Source: an uncultured Eubacteriales bacterium
Lineage (GTDB): Bacteria > Bacillota > Clostridia > Lachnospirales > Lachnospiraceae
Assembly: GCA_900544525.1 (NCBI GenBank)
Contig: UQVN01000019.1
Location: 1 to 23,277, forward strand
Direction of reading: 5' to 3'
DNA: 23,277 bases
Under the pieces are notes generated by a model. That model had not been told where the DNA came from, ran no database searches, and saw nothing but the letters and a program-made list of their open reading frames with translations. Of the stretch, positions 8,154 through 14,596 are shown piece by piece. Each line of letters opens with the position of its first letter. Positions within the stretch are counted from its first letter, which is position 1. Position numbers and translations under genes: made by a program.

Positions 8154-8170
8154 CCTCACAAAAAAGTGAG
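8154..8170 (-). promoter_or_regulatory. Small hairpin before the aldehyde dehydrogenase ribosome site
   Basis: CTCAC-N6-GTGAG forms a 5-bp stem with an A/T-only loop directly next to the AAAGGAGG of the gene. It could be a protein site or tune initiation. The stem is short, so it may be chance. Confidence 0.3.
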
Positions 8171-8231
8171 CCCAATCCATTACTTATTTTTAATTTTACC
8201 CTTTCACTAGTGATTTTCTTTCATCATACGC

Positions 8232-8456
8232 TTAAATAGTTGCACCGTCAACCATCGTTATTTTAATGACTGGAATCAAAAAATAGATTGTTAAATCTAA
8301 AGCATATCTTACTAAAAAAGCACAGACGACTCCTCGTTTTCCTTTTACTAATATTACACCAAATTCCCCTTCTTTTTTCTTATGCTTTCTTTTCTTCGTC
8401 TCGTTAAATCTTCTCTTAAAATAGTAATTCCTAAAAATTAATTCCTGAAAATTCGA
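8232..8456 (-). pseudogene. Open frame without a start codon, possible gene remnant
   Basis: In the 552-bp gap between the exporter operon and the aldehyde dehydrogenase, one minus-strand frame is open for 75 codons between stops. It has a basic Lys/Arg-rich start (KKRKHKKKEGEFG) followed by hydrophobic stretches (VICAFL-like and LTIYFLIPVIKITM). No ATG, GTG or TTG occurs until near its end and no ribosome site is seen, so it cannot be an intact gene. It could be the decayed tail of a membrane protein gene or a chance frame in AT-rich DNA. I do not recognise its family. The rest of this gap contains the terminator at 8548-8598 and nothing else I can name. Confidence 0.2.
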
Positions 8457-8547
8457 CTAAATTACTAAGAGTTATTGTTAAAAAATAGTCTTTGTTCTTT
8501 TATGAGCACAAATTTTTTTAGGTAAATATGTCTATTATTTAACTATC

Positions 8548-8598
8548 AAAAACCGTAACTGTTAAAACACATGAATGTGAATACAGTTACGGTTTTTT
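8548..8598 (-). terminator. Bidirectional-type terminator after the exporter operon
   Basis: A perfect 15-bp stem (AAAAACCGTAACTGT 8548-8562 with ACAGTTACGGTTTTT 8583-8597) lies about 95 bp past the stop of the second exporter gene, with A and T tracts on both sides. On the minus strand it ends the MarR-exporter unit. Confidence 0.85.
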
Positions 8599-8691
8599 CT
8601 TCGAGTTTATATTCTATGCCTTACACACCACTACTCCTCTACTATGGCTCTCCAAAGCCCGAATTCTAATATTTTTACACAATGTTATTTT

Positions 8692-10488
8692 TTATGCAAA
8701 CTGACTATAATAAAGGGTAGCATAAGCTCCTTTCTTTTCTAAAAGTTCTTGATGATTTCCTTGTTCAATAATATTTCCGTTTTCCATAAATAAAATAATA
8801 TCTGCATCTCGAATCGTTGATAGACGATGTGCAATTACAAAGCTAGTACGTCCATTCATTAATTCCTGCATAGCTTTATTAATCTCTGTTTCCGTACGGG
8901 TATCAACACTAGAGGTTGCCTCATCTAAAATTAAAATAGGCGGATTGCATAAAAACACCCTTGCTATTGTTAATAATTGTCGTTGCCCAACGGATAAATT
9001 AGAACCCTCATTATCTAACATCGTGTCATAACCTTGTGGCATCGTACGAATAAAATAATCTACTTTTGCTGCTTTAGCCGCAGATATAATTTCTTCACGT
9101 GTTGCATTCGGCTTACCATAAGCGATATTTTCTGCTACAGTACCACTAAAGAGCCAAGTATCTTGTAATACCATACCAAAATTTTGTCGCAATCCTTTCC
9201 TTGTTAGATCGATAGATGATATGCCATCTATTAAAATTTTTCCTCCGTTTACTTCATAGAATCGCATAAGCAAATTGATCAAAGTCGTTTTCCCTGCTCC
9301 TGTACTTCCTACAACCGCAATTTTTTGACCTGGCTTTACCGTAAAACTAATATCCTTCATTAAAAGTTTAGAAGGTGTGTAACCAAAACTAACATGTTCA
9401 AATGCAATATTTCCTTTTGCACGTTCTAAAGTAATAGGTGAAGCTGTATCTGGTATTTCCTCTTCACTATCTAATAATTGAAAGGTTCGTTCTGCTGAAG
9501 CTAAAGCAGACTGCAATGTGTTAATCATAAATGAGGCCTGTGTAAGAGGTTCTGCCGATTGATTGACATATTGGAAAAAAGCCTGTACGACACCAATCGA
9601 CATCGTCCCATTCAGCATAGCACTTCCTGCAATAACTGCAATCACTGACTGTCCTAATCGAGTAATAAGTCGAATGAGTGGATTAACACTATTTGTTAAG
9701 AAATCTGCCTTTTGAGTAGCCTTTCTATTTAATTCTGTATTAGCACACACTTGCTCAATGCTTTCTTTCTCGTGGTTATATGCTTTAATAATATTTCTTC
9801 CAGTATAATATTCTTCTACAATCCCCGTTAATGTACCAAGTGTATCTTGTCGAAGTGCAGCATATTTCAAGTTTTTAGTTGCTACAATTCGAGTAATTAC
9901 CATACTGATAAACATAAATATTAAAAAGACAAAGGTTAAGAGAATATTATAATAGAACATAACAGCTAATGAGCCGATAATAGTCCCAATAGCAACTAGT
10001 AATTTTAAAAGACCTGTTTGAAGTGTTTCTGTTATTTTATCCAAATCGTTCGTTACCCTACTTAATATTTCCCCAGATTTATTCTGATCAAAAAAACGTA
10101 ATGGTAGTACATTTAATTTTGCTCCGATTTGTTGACGTAAAGTTAAAGTTAAAGTATCTGCAACACTCGCCATTAAAAATGACTGTAAATAATAAAATAG
10201 CCATGTGAATAAATAAAGTATTGATAATGACAATAGACTTTTCCCAACGCCATCCCATGTAATTTCATATGGTATTCCTTGTTCTTTTGCATATTGTATA
10301 CTTTGCCATATAGCATCAATCACCTGTGCACTTTTAAATGGTGTATAAATCGCTAGTATCGTATAGAGAATAATCGATACTCCAACTATCGAAAGACGAA
10401 AACGCTGCTTTTTTAATAGGCCACATAAACGTATAATCGTAGTTTTCATATTTTGTGGAGCATCGTAGTTTAATTTCTTTTCTTTCAT
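8692..10488 (-). CDS. ABC exporter half-transporter, canonical-site subunit (multidrug type)
   Basis: A 598-residue fusion of a six-helix membrane domain (about 30-330) and an ATPase domain (about 360-598). Walker A is GSTGAGKTT (394-402), the signature motif is the variant LSVGQ (498-502), Walker B ends in Asp522 with catalytic Glu523 (LILDEATSS), and the switch histidine is His554 (VIAHRLSTI). It starts inside the stop of the partner gene (ATGA, 10485-10488), which indicates translational coupling. An intact Glu/His pair here together with the altered pair in the partner fits a heterodimeric type IV exporter such as BmrCD, LmrCD or TM287/288. The exported substrate is probably a drug or hydrophobic peptide, inferred from family and the MarR neighbour. 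No peptidase domain is fused. Confidence 0.93.
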   Translation of the reverse strand: MKEKKLNYDAPQNMKTTIIRLCGLLKKQRFRLSIVGVSIILYTILAIYTPFKSAQVIDAIWQSIQYAKEQGIPYEITWDGVGKSLLSLSILYLFTWLFYYLQSFLMASVADTLTLTLRQQIGAKLNVLPLRFFDQNKSGEILSRVTNDLDKITETLQTGLLKLLVAIGTIIGSLAVMFYYNILLTFVFLIFMFISMVITRIVATKNLKYAALRQDTLGTLTGIVEEYYTGRNIIKAYNHEKESIEQVCANTELNRKATQKADFLTNSVNPLIRLITRLGQSVIAVIAGSAMLNGTMSIGVVQAFFQYVNQSAEPLTQASFMINTLQSALASAERTFQLLDSEEEIPDTASPITLERAKGNIAFEHVSFGYTPSKLLMKDISFTVKPGQKIAVVGSTGAGKTTLINLLMRFYEVNGGKILIDGISSIDLTRKGLRQNFGMVLQDTWLFSGTVAENIAYGKPNATREEIISAAKAAKVDYFIRTMPQGYDTMLDNEGSNLSVGQRQLLTIARVFLCNPPILILDEATSSVDTRTETEINKAMQELMNGRTSFVIAHRLSTIRDADIILFMENGNIIEQGNHQELLEKKGAYATLYYSQFA

Positions 10489-12215
10489 CGCTCATCCTCC
10501 TCCTTCGTCTGAGAATTTACTATTTCTTTATAAACATCACAATTCTTCATCAATTCATCGTGTGTTCCTTTTCCAGCTATTTTACCTTCATTTAATACAA
10601 TAATCTGATCCGCGTTCCGAATTGTGCTAACCCTTTGTGCTATGATTAAAACCGCAATATCTTTTGTTTCCTTTTCCAACGCTTTTCTTAAAGCCGCATC
10701 TGTTTTAAAATCAAGCGCAGAAAAACTATCATCAAAAATATATAATTCTGGTTTTTTCACTAAAGCTCTTGCAATGGATAACCTTTGTTTTTGTCCACCA
10801 GAGAAATTGGTTCCACCCTGAGCTACGTAAGAATTTAATCCTTCTGGCAGAGAATGAACAAAATCACTGGCTTGTGCTACTTCTAAAGCATGTTCTAATT
10901 CAGCATCAGAAGCATTCGGATTACCATAACGTAGATTATCAGCAATACTTCCAGAAAACAGCCATGCTTTTTGTTGAATATAAGAGATATTTTCTCTTAA
11001 ATGATGCTGTGTCATTTGACGTAAGTCTTTATTATTAAGACGTAAAGAACCTTTTGTAACGTCATGGAATCTAAGAATAAGAGACGCTACTGTGGATTTT
11101 CCACTTCCAGTTCCTCCAATGATAGCTGTTGTTTCCCCACGCTTACATGTAAAGCTCAAATCGTGTAAGGTATCTTCTTCTGCGTCAGCGAATCGGAAGG
11201 ACACATGATCAAAAACTAATACTTCATCCACATTTTTTTCATCGGTATCAACGGAAACTAAATCATTTATCTCTGGTGAGTGGTCTAATACGGCTTGAAC
11301 ACGACTACAACATTCAAGTGCTCTAGGCAATGTTAAGATTACCATTTGAGCCATCATCAGATAAAACAATGCCATTAATGCATATTCAATCAAAGCTGTG
11401 ATATCCCCAATTTGGAAATAACCTGCTGTAATTCTTCCCCCACTAAACCAATAGATAATGATAACAAAAAGGTTGATTGAAAAAAATGAAAGTCCATCTA
11501 AATTTGCAAACATTCTATTTGCCTTGATAGACGTATTTGCATAATTTTCAAATGAAGTATCTAAACGAGTCTGTTCACTATCTTGCTTGTTAAAAGCTCG
11601 AATAACCCTGACACCTGTAAGATTCTCAAGTAACACCGTACTCATATGATCCAGTAATTTTTGTAGTCGCTTAAATAATGGTGAAGCCATACGCATAATA
11701 CCAAATGCAAGTAAGATGACAATAACCAATACTGCTAAAAGAATAAATCCCACTACCATATCCAATCGAAATGTCAAAATCAGTGCAACGGTAAAGATGG
11801 CTGGGACAGGCAATACCATTTGAATAAAACTAATAAATGCGGTCTGAATATTGGTAATATCCGATATTGTTCGTGTTGTAATAGAAGCTGTTCCAAATTG
11901 TTTAAAATCATAAATAGATAATTTTAATGACTTTTCATAAACTGCATCACGGATATCTTTGCATACTTTTGAAGATAGTAAAGAACAGGTATATCCACCT
12001 ACAATTGCACCCACACCTGAAATAACAGATGCAATTACAATTTGTAATCCTGTCATATACAAGTCATTTAACGTAGCTTCTGATGTACCTTGATTCATTA
12101 TCTCAGCAATCAAGGTAGGAATGTACAAAGCACCTATAACATCTAAAAATATTAGAAATACTGTAAGTGCAAATAAGGCTCGATACGGTTTAAGAAAACG
12201 CATGATAAGTTTCAT
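10485..12215 (-). CDS. ABC exporter half-transporter, degenerate-site subunit (multidrug type)
   Basis: A 576-residue half-transporter with membrane domain (about 10-300) and ATPase (about 330-570). Walker A is GGTGSGKST (367-375) and the signature is FSGGQ (471-475). The Walker B carboxylate that should be Glu is Asp496 (YIFDDSFSA), and the switch histidine is replaced by Gln527 (IIAQRVSTI). These are the usual changes in the non-hydrolysing site of heterodimeric exporters, so this protein pairs with the product of the next gene. GGAGG ten bases before the ATG is the ribosome site. The leader between the MarR gene and this start holds a terminator, repeat copy B and a TCCGAATT motif also present in the MarR promoter region. 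I found no convincing independent promoter. Confidence 0.93.
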   Translation of the reverse strand: MKLIMRFLKPYRALFALTVFLIFLDVIGALYIPTLIAEIMNQGTSEATLNDLYMTGLQIVIASVISGVGAIVGGYTCSLLSSKVCKDIRDAVYEKSLKLSIYDFKQFGTASITTRTISDITNIQTAFISFIQMVLPVPAIFTVALILTFRLDMVVGFILLAVLVIVILLAFGIMRMASPLFKRLQKLLDHMSTVLLENLTGVRVIRAFNKQDSEQTRLDTSFENYANTSIKANRMFANLDGLSFFSINLFVIIIYWFSGGRITAGYFQIGDITALIEYALMALFYLMMAQMVILTLPRALECCSRVQAVLDHSPEINDLVSVDTDEKNVDEVLVFDHVSFRFADAEEDTLHDLSFTCKRGETTAIIGGTGSGKSTVASLILRFHDVTKGSLRLNNKDLRQMTQHHLRENISYIQQKAWLFSGSIADNLRYGNPNASDAELEHALEVAQASDFVHSLPEGLNSYVAQGGTNFSGGQKQRLSIARALVKKPELYIFDDSFSALDFKTDAALRKALEKETKDIAVLIIAQRVSTIRNADQIIVLNEGKIAGKGTHDELMKNCDVYKEIVNSQTKEEDER

Positions 12216-12243
12216 AAGTAATAATCCTCCCTATAGAAAATAA

Positions 12244-12251
12244 AATTCGGA
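12244..12251 (-). promoter_or_regulatory. Possible MarR half-site in the exporter leader
   Basis: TCCGAATT on the minus strand, identical over 8 bases to one arm of the inverted repeat in the MarR promoter region (12956-12963). It is close to the exporter ribosome site, where binding would block transcription or initiation. Short, so only suggestive. Confidence 0.3.
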
Positions 12252-12265
12252 TGGCTCGCTTTGCA

Positions 12266-12285
12266 AGGAATTTCCTATAACATAA
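12266..12285. repeat. Short repeat module, copy 1
   Basis: AGGAATTTCCTATAACATAA matches 13139-13158 at 19 of 20 positions, in the same orientation. Extending the match leftwards to about 26 bases gives three mismatches. Here it abuts repeat copy B; the other copy abuts a 14-bp inverted repeat. This suggests that intergenic repeat units in this genome are built from exchangeable modules. Confidence 0.5.
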
Positions 12286-12371
12286 CGATGAGAAACACGC
12301 TATGCGAGTTTCTCACATTGGCGGACAGTCGTCATAAACTTATGCAAGCATAGTTTCTGACTCGTTGTCTT
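12284..12371 (-). repeat. Structured intergenic repeat, copy B
   Basis: 88 bp that align without gaps to the reverse complement of 17967-18054 with 12 differences (76/88 identical). Read as the exporter transcript, it has an outer 6-bp stem (two G-U pairs) around a long hairpin, GTCAGAAACTATGC with GCATAAGTTTATGAC. The pairing is imperfect here, with a one-base bulge and one mismatch that is paired in copy C. A linker and an end hairpin GAGAAAC / GTTTCTC follow. It starts a few bases after the MarR terminator T-tract and ends 69 nt from the exporter start codon. Confidence 0.75.
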
Positions 12372-12376
12372 CGCAT

Positions 12377-12413
12377 AAAAAAAGTGCGCCCGGTTATTAT
12401 AAACCGAGCGCAC
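12377..12413 (-). terminator. Terminator between the MarR gene and the exporter genes
   Basis: A stem GTGCGC-T-CGGTT / AACCG-G-GCGCAC (12384-12395 with 12402-12413; a G-U pair at one position on the minus-strand RNA) with a 6-nt loop is followed by seven T on the minus strand. It is strong and lies inside what should be one operon, so exporter expression needs read-through or a separate promoter. A small hairpin TTACAAT-N4-ATTGTAA (12430-12448 region) precedes it. Confidence 0.85.
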
Positions 12414-12461
12414 TCGACATCTTATCGACATTACAATTGCGATTGTAAGTCCTCCGATGAA

Positions 12462-12920
12462 CTATTCTAAATTATCTTTGTAATTTTGTAATGCTTTTGC
12501 TAGTAAGGTTTTGTATTTGCAAAGAAGTCTTGTAATTTGTATTCTTTCTTCTTCACTCATCCTATGCCAGACTGTTTCTTCTAATTTATGCATATTCCCA
12601 AGTTGCTTTTCTACAAATTCTATTCCGCTATCTGTTAGATAAACTTGCTTGACACGAAGGTTACTATCCATAGTTTCCAACCGTATCAATCCTCTTTTTT
12701 TCAACTGTTTAAATGCCGAATTCACAGTCTGCCTACTAATAGAAAGACATTCACAAATACCATATTGCGTGGAAACCCCTTCATATATCATGGATAATGC
12801 CCAGTATTCCGTTCCTGATAAACCACAAAGTTTTGGAAATCTATCATAAACTCCTTCCAAATCTTTATAAGTTTCACGGAAAACTCTAAGGTCTCCACCA
12901 TTTGACTCATCTAATTGCAT
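12462..12920 (-). CDS. MarR-family transcriptional regulator
   Basis: A 152-residue winged-helix regulator. Residues about 37-50 (GTEYWALSMIYEG) start the DNA-binding part. The recognition helix lies in SISRQTVNSAFKQLKKRGLI (about 60-79), and the wing is RLETMDSNLRVKQVYLTDSG. Flanking helices at both ends form the dimer interface. GGAGGTGAG directly before the ATG is a strong ribosome site. It is the first gene before two exporter half-genes, the usual arrangement for a repressor that responds to the exported compound. It has a good promoter and an inverted repeat in its leader that may be its own operator. The ligand is unknown. Confidence 0.92.
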   Translation of the reverse strand: MQLDESNGGDLRVFRETYKDLEGVYDRFPKLCGLSGTEYWALSMIYEGVSTQYGICECLSISRQTVNSAFKQLKKRGLIRLETMDSNLRVKQVYLTDSGIEFVEKQLGNMHKLEETVWHRMSEEERIQITRLLCKYKTLLAKALQNYKDNLE

Positions 12921-12936
12921 AGCTCACCTCCAAATA

Positions 12937-12963
12937 TCCGAAAACATAATGTATTAATTCGGA
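12937..12963 (-). promoter_or_regulatory. Candidate MarR operator
   Basis: A perfect inverted repeat TCCGAA-N15-TTCGGA (12937-12942 and 12958-12963) with a near-central inner dyad ACATAATGT (12944-12952). It sits between the -10 element and the ribosome site of the MarR gene, where a repressor would block transcription. Confidence 0.5.
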
Positions 12964-12970
12964 CAATTGA

Positions 12971-12999
12971 ATTCTACATGAATTGAAAATATTTGTCAA
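12971..12999 (-). promoter_or_regulatory. Promoter of the MarR gene
   Basis: Minus strand: -35 TTGACA (12994-12999, perfect), 17-bp spacer, -10 TAGAAT (12971-12976, one mismatch from consensus). The motif TTCAATT occurs twice 15 bp apart inside it. Confidence 0.75.
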
Positions 13000-13059
13000 C
13001 TCTTTTTTGTTATTTCCAAGAAAACCACATTTCAAACATTTCTTATGTTCTTGGTATAA

Positions 13060-13118
13060 CAAAGTGTGCTTTGTACACTCTTCACGACTTTAAGTTACTT
13101 TTAGCAAAGCACACTTTG
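13060..13118. repeat. 14-bp perfect inverted repeat, intergenic
   Basis: CAAAGTGTGCTTTG (13060-13073) and CAAAGCACACTTTG (13105-13118) pair perfectly around a 31-nt loop. It lies between the terminator of the hemerythrin gene and the MarR promoter and is followed by GC-rich CCGCGCGC and short repeat module copy 2. It has no T-tract, so it is not a plain terminator; a mobile-repeat remnant is more likely. Confidence 0.65.
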
Positions 13119-13138
13119 CCGCGCGCAAATAGTTTCCG

Positions 13139-13158
13139 AGGAATTTCCTATAAGATAA
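13139..13158. repeat. Short repeat module, copy 2
   Basis: AGGAATTTCCTATAAGATAA, 19/20 identical to 12266-12285, same orientation. It abuts the terminator at 13157-13194. Confidence 0.5.
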
Positions 13159-13194
13159 AAAAAGAAGCCTCCCGATCACAAGGAGACTTCTTTT
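13157..13194 (-). terminator. Terminator after the hemerythrin gene
   Basis: On the minus strand AAGAAGTCTCCTT pairs with GGGAGGCTTCTT using G-U pairs that only form in minus-strand RNA, followed by a run of seven T. It lies about 30 bp past the stop. Confidence 0.85.
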
Positions 13195-13224
13195 ATCGTT
13201 ATAAGGGCAAAGGTATTCAATTGT

Positions 13225-13731
13225 TTATGAGTTTTGTAACTGTTCCATATACCGAACAGCTTCTTCATCTAATTGTTTCATTACATCAGCAGAAAGATTT
13301 TTTTCAGCGTATGGATATACAACTGCATTTTCTTTATCTACATGACGTTTTAAGAGATAGCAATATCCAACTGCATTTGCAATGATGTCCAGTTTATTTT
13401 CTGGAGTTTTTTCTTTTTCATATGCATTTAATGCGTTTTCAAGCTCCATCACATGAAGTCTTGCTAAGTCATGTTCCACTAACATTCCATGCTGAATTAA
13501 ATTAACTGCAACAGTTCCTAAACGCTCCATCATTGCTTGAAATAAAATCTTCTCTTCTTTTTGATGATGAGCTTTATCGGCAAAATTACGGATAAAAGAA
13601 ACTGCATTTCTAAAGTACTCCATATCCATCGTATCATGTTCCATAAAATCAACACATTTTCCACGGAGTTCTACAATAAACTTTAAAATTTCATCATGTT
13701 CTTCTCTTAAAATTTCTATAATTCCTTGCAT
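13225..13731 (-). CDS. Hemerythrin HHE-domain protein
   Basis: A 168-residue four-helix-bundle protein with the residues expected for a di-iron site: His12 (EEHDEI), His56-x3-Glu60 (AHHQKEEKILF), His87 and His93 (VEHDLARLH), and His130-x3-Glu134 (LKRHVDKENAVVYPYAE). Such proteins bind O2 or NO, or protect iron-sulfur proteins and repair damage in anaerobes. It begins 1 bp after the stop of the unknown 204-residue gene, with AAAGGA as ribosome site, so the two are co-translated. With hcp just upstream on the same strand, a role in nitrosative or oxygen stress is likely. It resembles the YtfE/Ric and DcrH-like group only at the level of the HHE fold; no cysteine-rich ScdA_N domain is present. 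Confidence 0.9.
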   Translation of the reverse strand: MQGIIEILREEHDEILKFIVELRGKCVDFMEHDTMDMEYFRNAVSFIRNFADKAHHQKEEKILFQAMMERLGTVAVNLIQHGMLVEHDLARLHVMELENALNAYEKEKTPENKLDIIANAVGYCYLLKRHVDKENAVVYPYAEKNLSADVMKQLDEEAVRYMEQLQNS

Positions 13732-13732
13732 T

Positions 13733-14347
13733 TTATTTTTCCTTTATACGGAAAGTGGACTCTCCGATTCTCTCATAGTCTACGTCTCTATCTTCAAAAA
13801 ATCCTTGAAGCCATGCATCTCTTAAATTGAAAAATGTTTCGGAGGACATTCCTTCATTTTCCCAATAAGGTACGTGAACAAAACCATCAACACTCCAAAG
13901 AATCTCATCTTCTTCTGCGTTATGAATATCCACACCACCGTCACATGGCATTCCATCTAATAAAAATTGTCCTAAAGAATCAAATAGCTCTTTTACAGAA
14001 CTATCTCTTGGCATTTCACAAGCCGTATTTTTTCCTACTGTACGACACACCTCTTTGATTTTCTCAAGACGATCTTCATTTTCTTTTGTGAGTACACAAA
14101 CTGCCTTTGCAAAGCGTGTTTCTACAAGACTTACTTGCTCTTGAAGCCAACCATGAATATTTCCTAAATCAATGATTTCTTCTAAATTTCCTTCCTTTGG
14201 GATTCCACAAGTTTCATCTAATTCTTCTACTAAAGAGTCTGTCCACCCAAATTCTTTTGCTTGTTTACAAAGTTCTTTTGTAAGGGCTTCTTGTCTTTGT
14301 ATTTTACCATACATCATATGGTGAATAAATCCTAAAAATTGACTCAT
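13733..14347 (-). CDS. Conserved-looking protein of unknown function, paired with hemerythrin
   Basis: A 204-residue cytoplasmic protein without signal or membrane segments; I cannot give it a function. The N-terminal part is helical with His9-His10 (LGFIHHMMYGKI) and a striking segment IDLGNIHGWLQEQVSLVETR (His65). The C-terminal part holds LLDGMPCDGG (Cys135), VHVPYWEN (His158) and FFNLRDAWLQGFF, then a short strand-like tail. Six cysteines (27, 47, 84, 101, 110, 135) and the listed histidines could bind metal, but no standard motif is formed. Its stop is 1 bp from the hemerythrin start, so both products should be made together. hcp ends 249 bp upstream. A partner or maturation factor for the di-iron protein or for Hcp is possible; this is inference from position only. 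Confidence 0.85.
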   Translation of the reverse strand: MSQFLGFIHHMMYGKIQRQEALTKELCKQAKEFGWTDSLVEELDETCGIPKEGNLEEIIDLGNIHGWLQEQVSLVETRFAKAVCVLTKENEDRLEKIKEVCRTVGKNTACEMPRDSSVKELFDSLGQFLLDGMPCDGGVDIHNAEEDEILWSVDGFVHVPYWENEGMSSETFFNLRDAWLQGFFEDRDVDYERIGESTFRIKEK

Positions 14348-14422
14348 TTTTCTATCCTTTTCTACTTATAATTGAGGTTGCAAATAATTTAAAGTTTTTC
14401 TTTTTGAGATATTAAGGGGATA

Positions 14423-14451
14423 AAAGGGAATTGGTGGGGGCCTTTCCCTTT
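14423..14451. repeat. Small inverted repeat with G/C-run loop
   Basis: AAAGGGAA / TTCCCTTT, an 8-bp stem with a 13-nt loop containing GTGGGGGCC. T-rich DNA follows on the plus strand, where no gene ends, and only TTTTAT on the minus strand. It may be a second, weak end signal for hcp transcripts or a leader element of the unknown gene 14347-13733. Confidence 0.4.
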
Positions 14452-14495
14452 CTTTTGTTTTTCGTTCTATAAAAGTTTTAAATAAATGGTCTAAT

Positions 14496-14549
14496 AAGCA
14501 ATAGCTTTATTACCTAATCGAATTTGAAAACGTTCTAAAGCTATTGCTT
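14496..14549 (-). terminator. Hairpin after hcp, probable transcript end
   Basis: A perfect 14-bp stem (AAGCAATAGCTTTA 14496-14509 with TAAAGCTATTGCTT 14536-14549) and a 26-nt loop, about 48 bp past the hcp stop. On the minus strand it lacks a good T-tract, so it may stabilise the 3' end rather than terminate alone. Confidence 0.5.
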
Positions 14550-14596
14550 TCTTATTTCATAAAGTCTTTTCTTAGTGTTTCTTATTCCGATTCTAA

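Noticed and set aside
8140..8175. N-terminal 12-residue extension of the aldehyde dehydrogenase
   Set aside because: The internal ATG has AAAGGAGG five bases upstream; the extension covers that ribosome site and a hairpin.
12300..12431. A 43-codon minus-strand frame running through the MarR terminator and repeat copy B
   Set aside because: GGAGG is 21 nt from the ATG, too far, and the frame is built almost entirely of terminator and repeat sequence. A similar frame in copy C reflects the shared repeat, not a protein.
12993..13385. A 130-codon plus-strand frame over the intergenic repeat and the hemerythrin gene
   Set aside because: It runs antisense through the well-supported hemerythrin gene, crosses the inverted repeat and terminator, and has no ribosome site.
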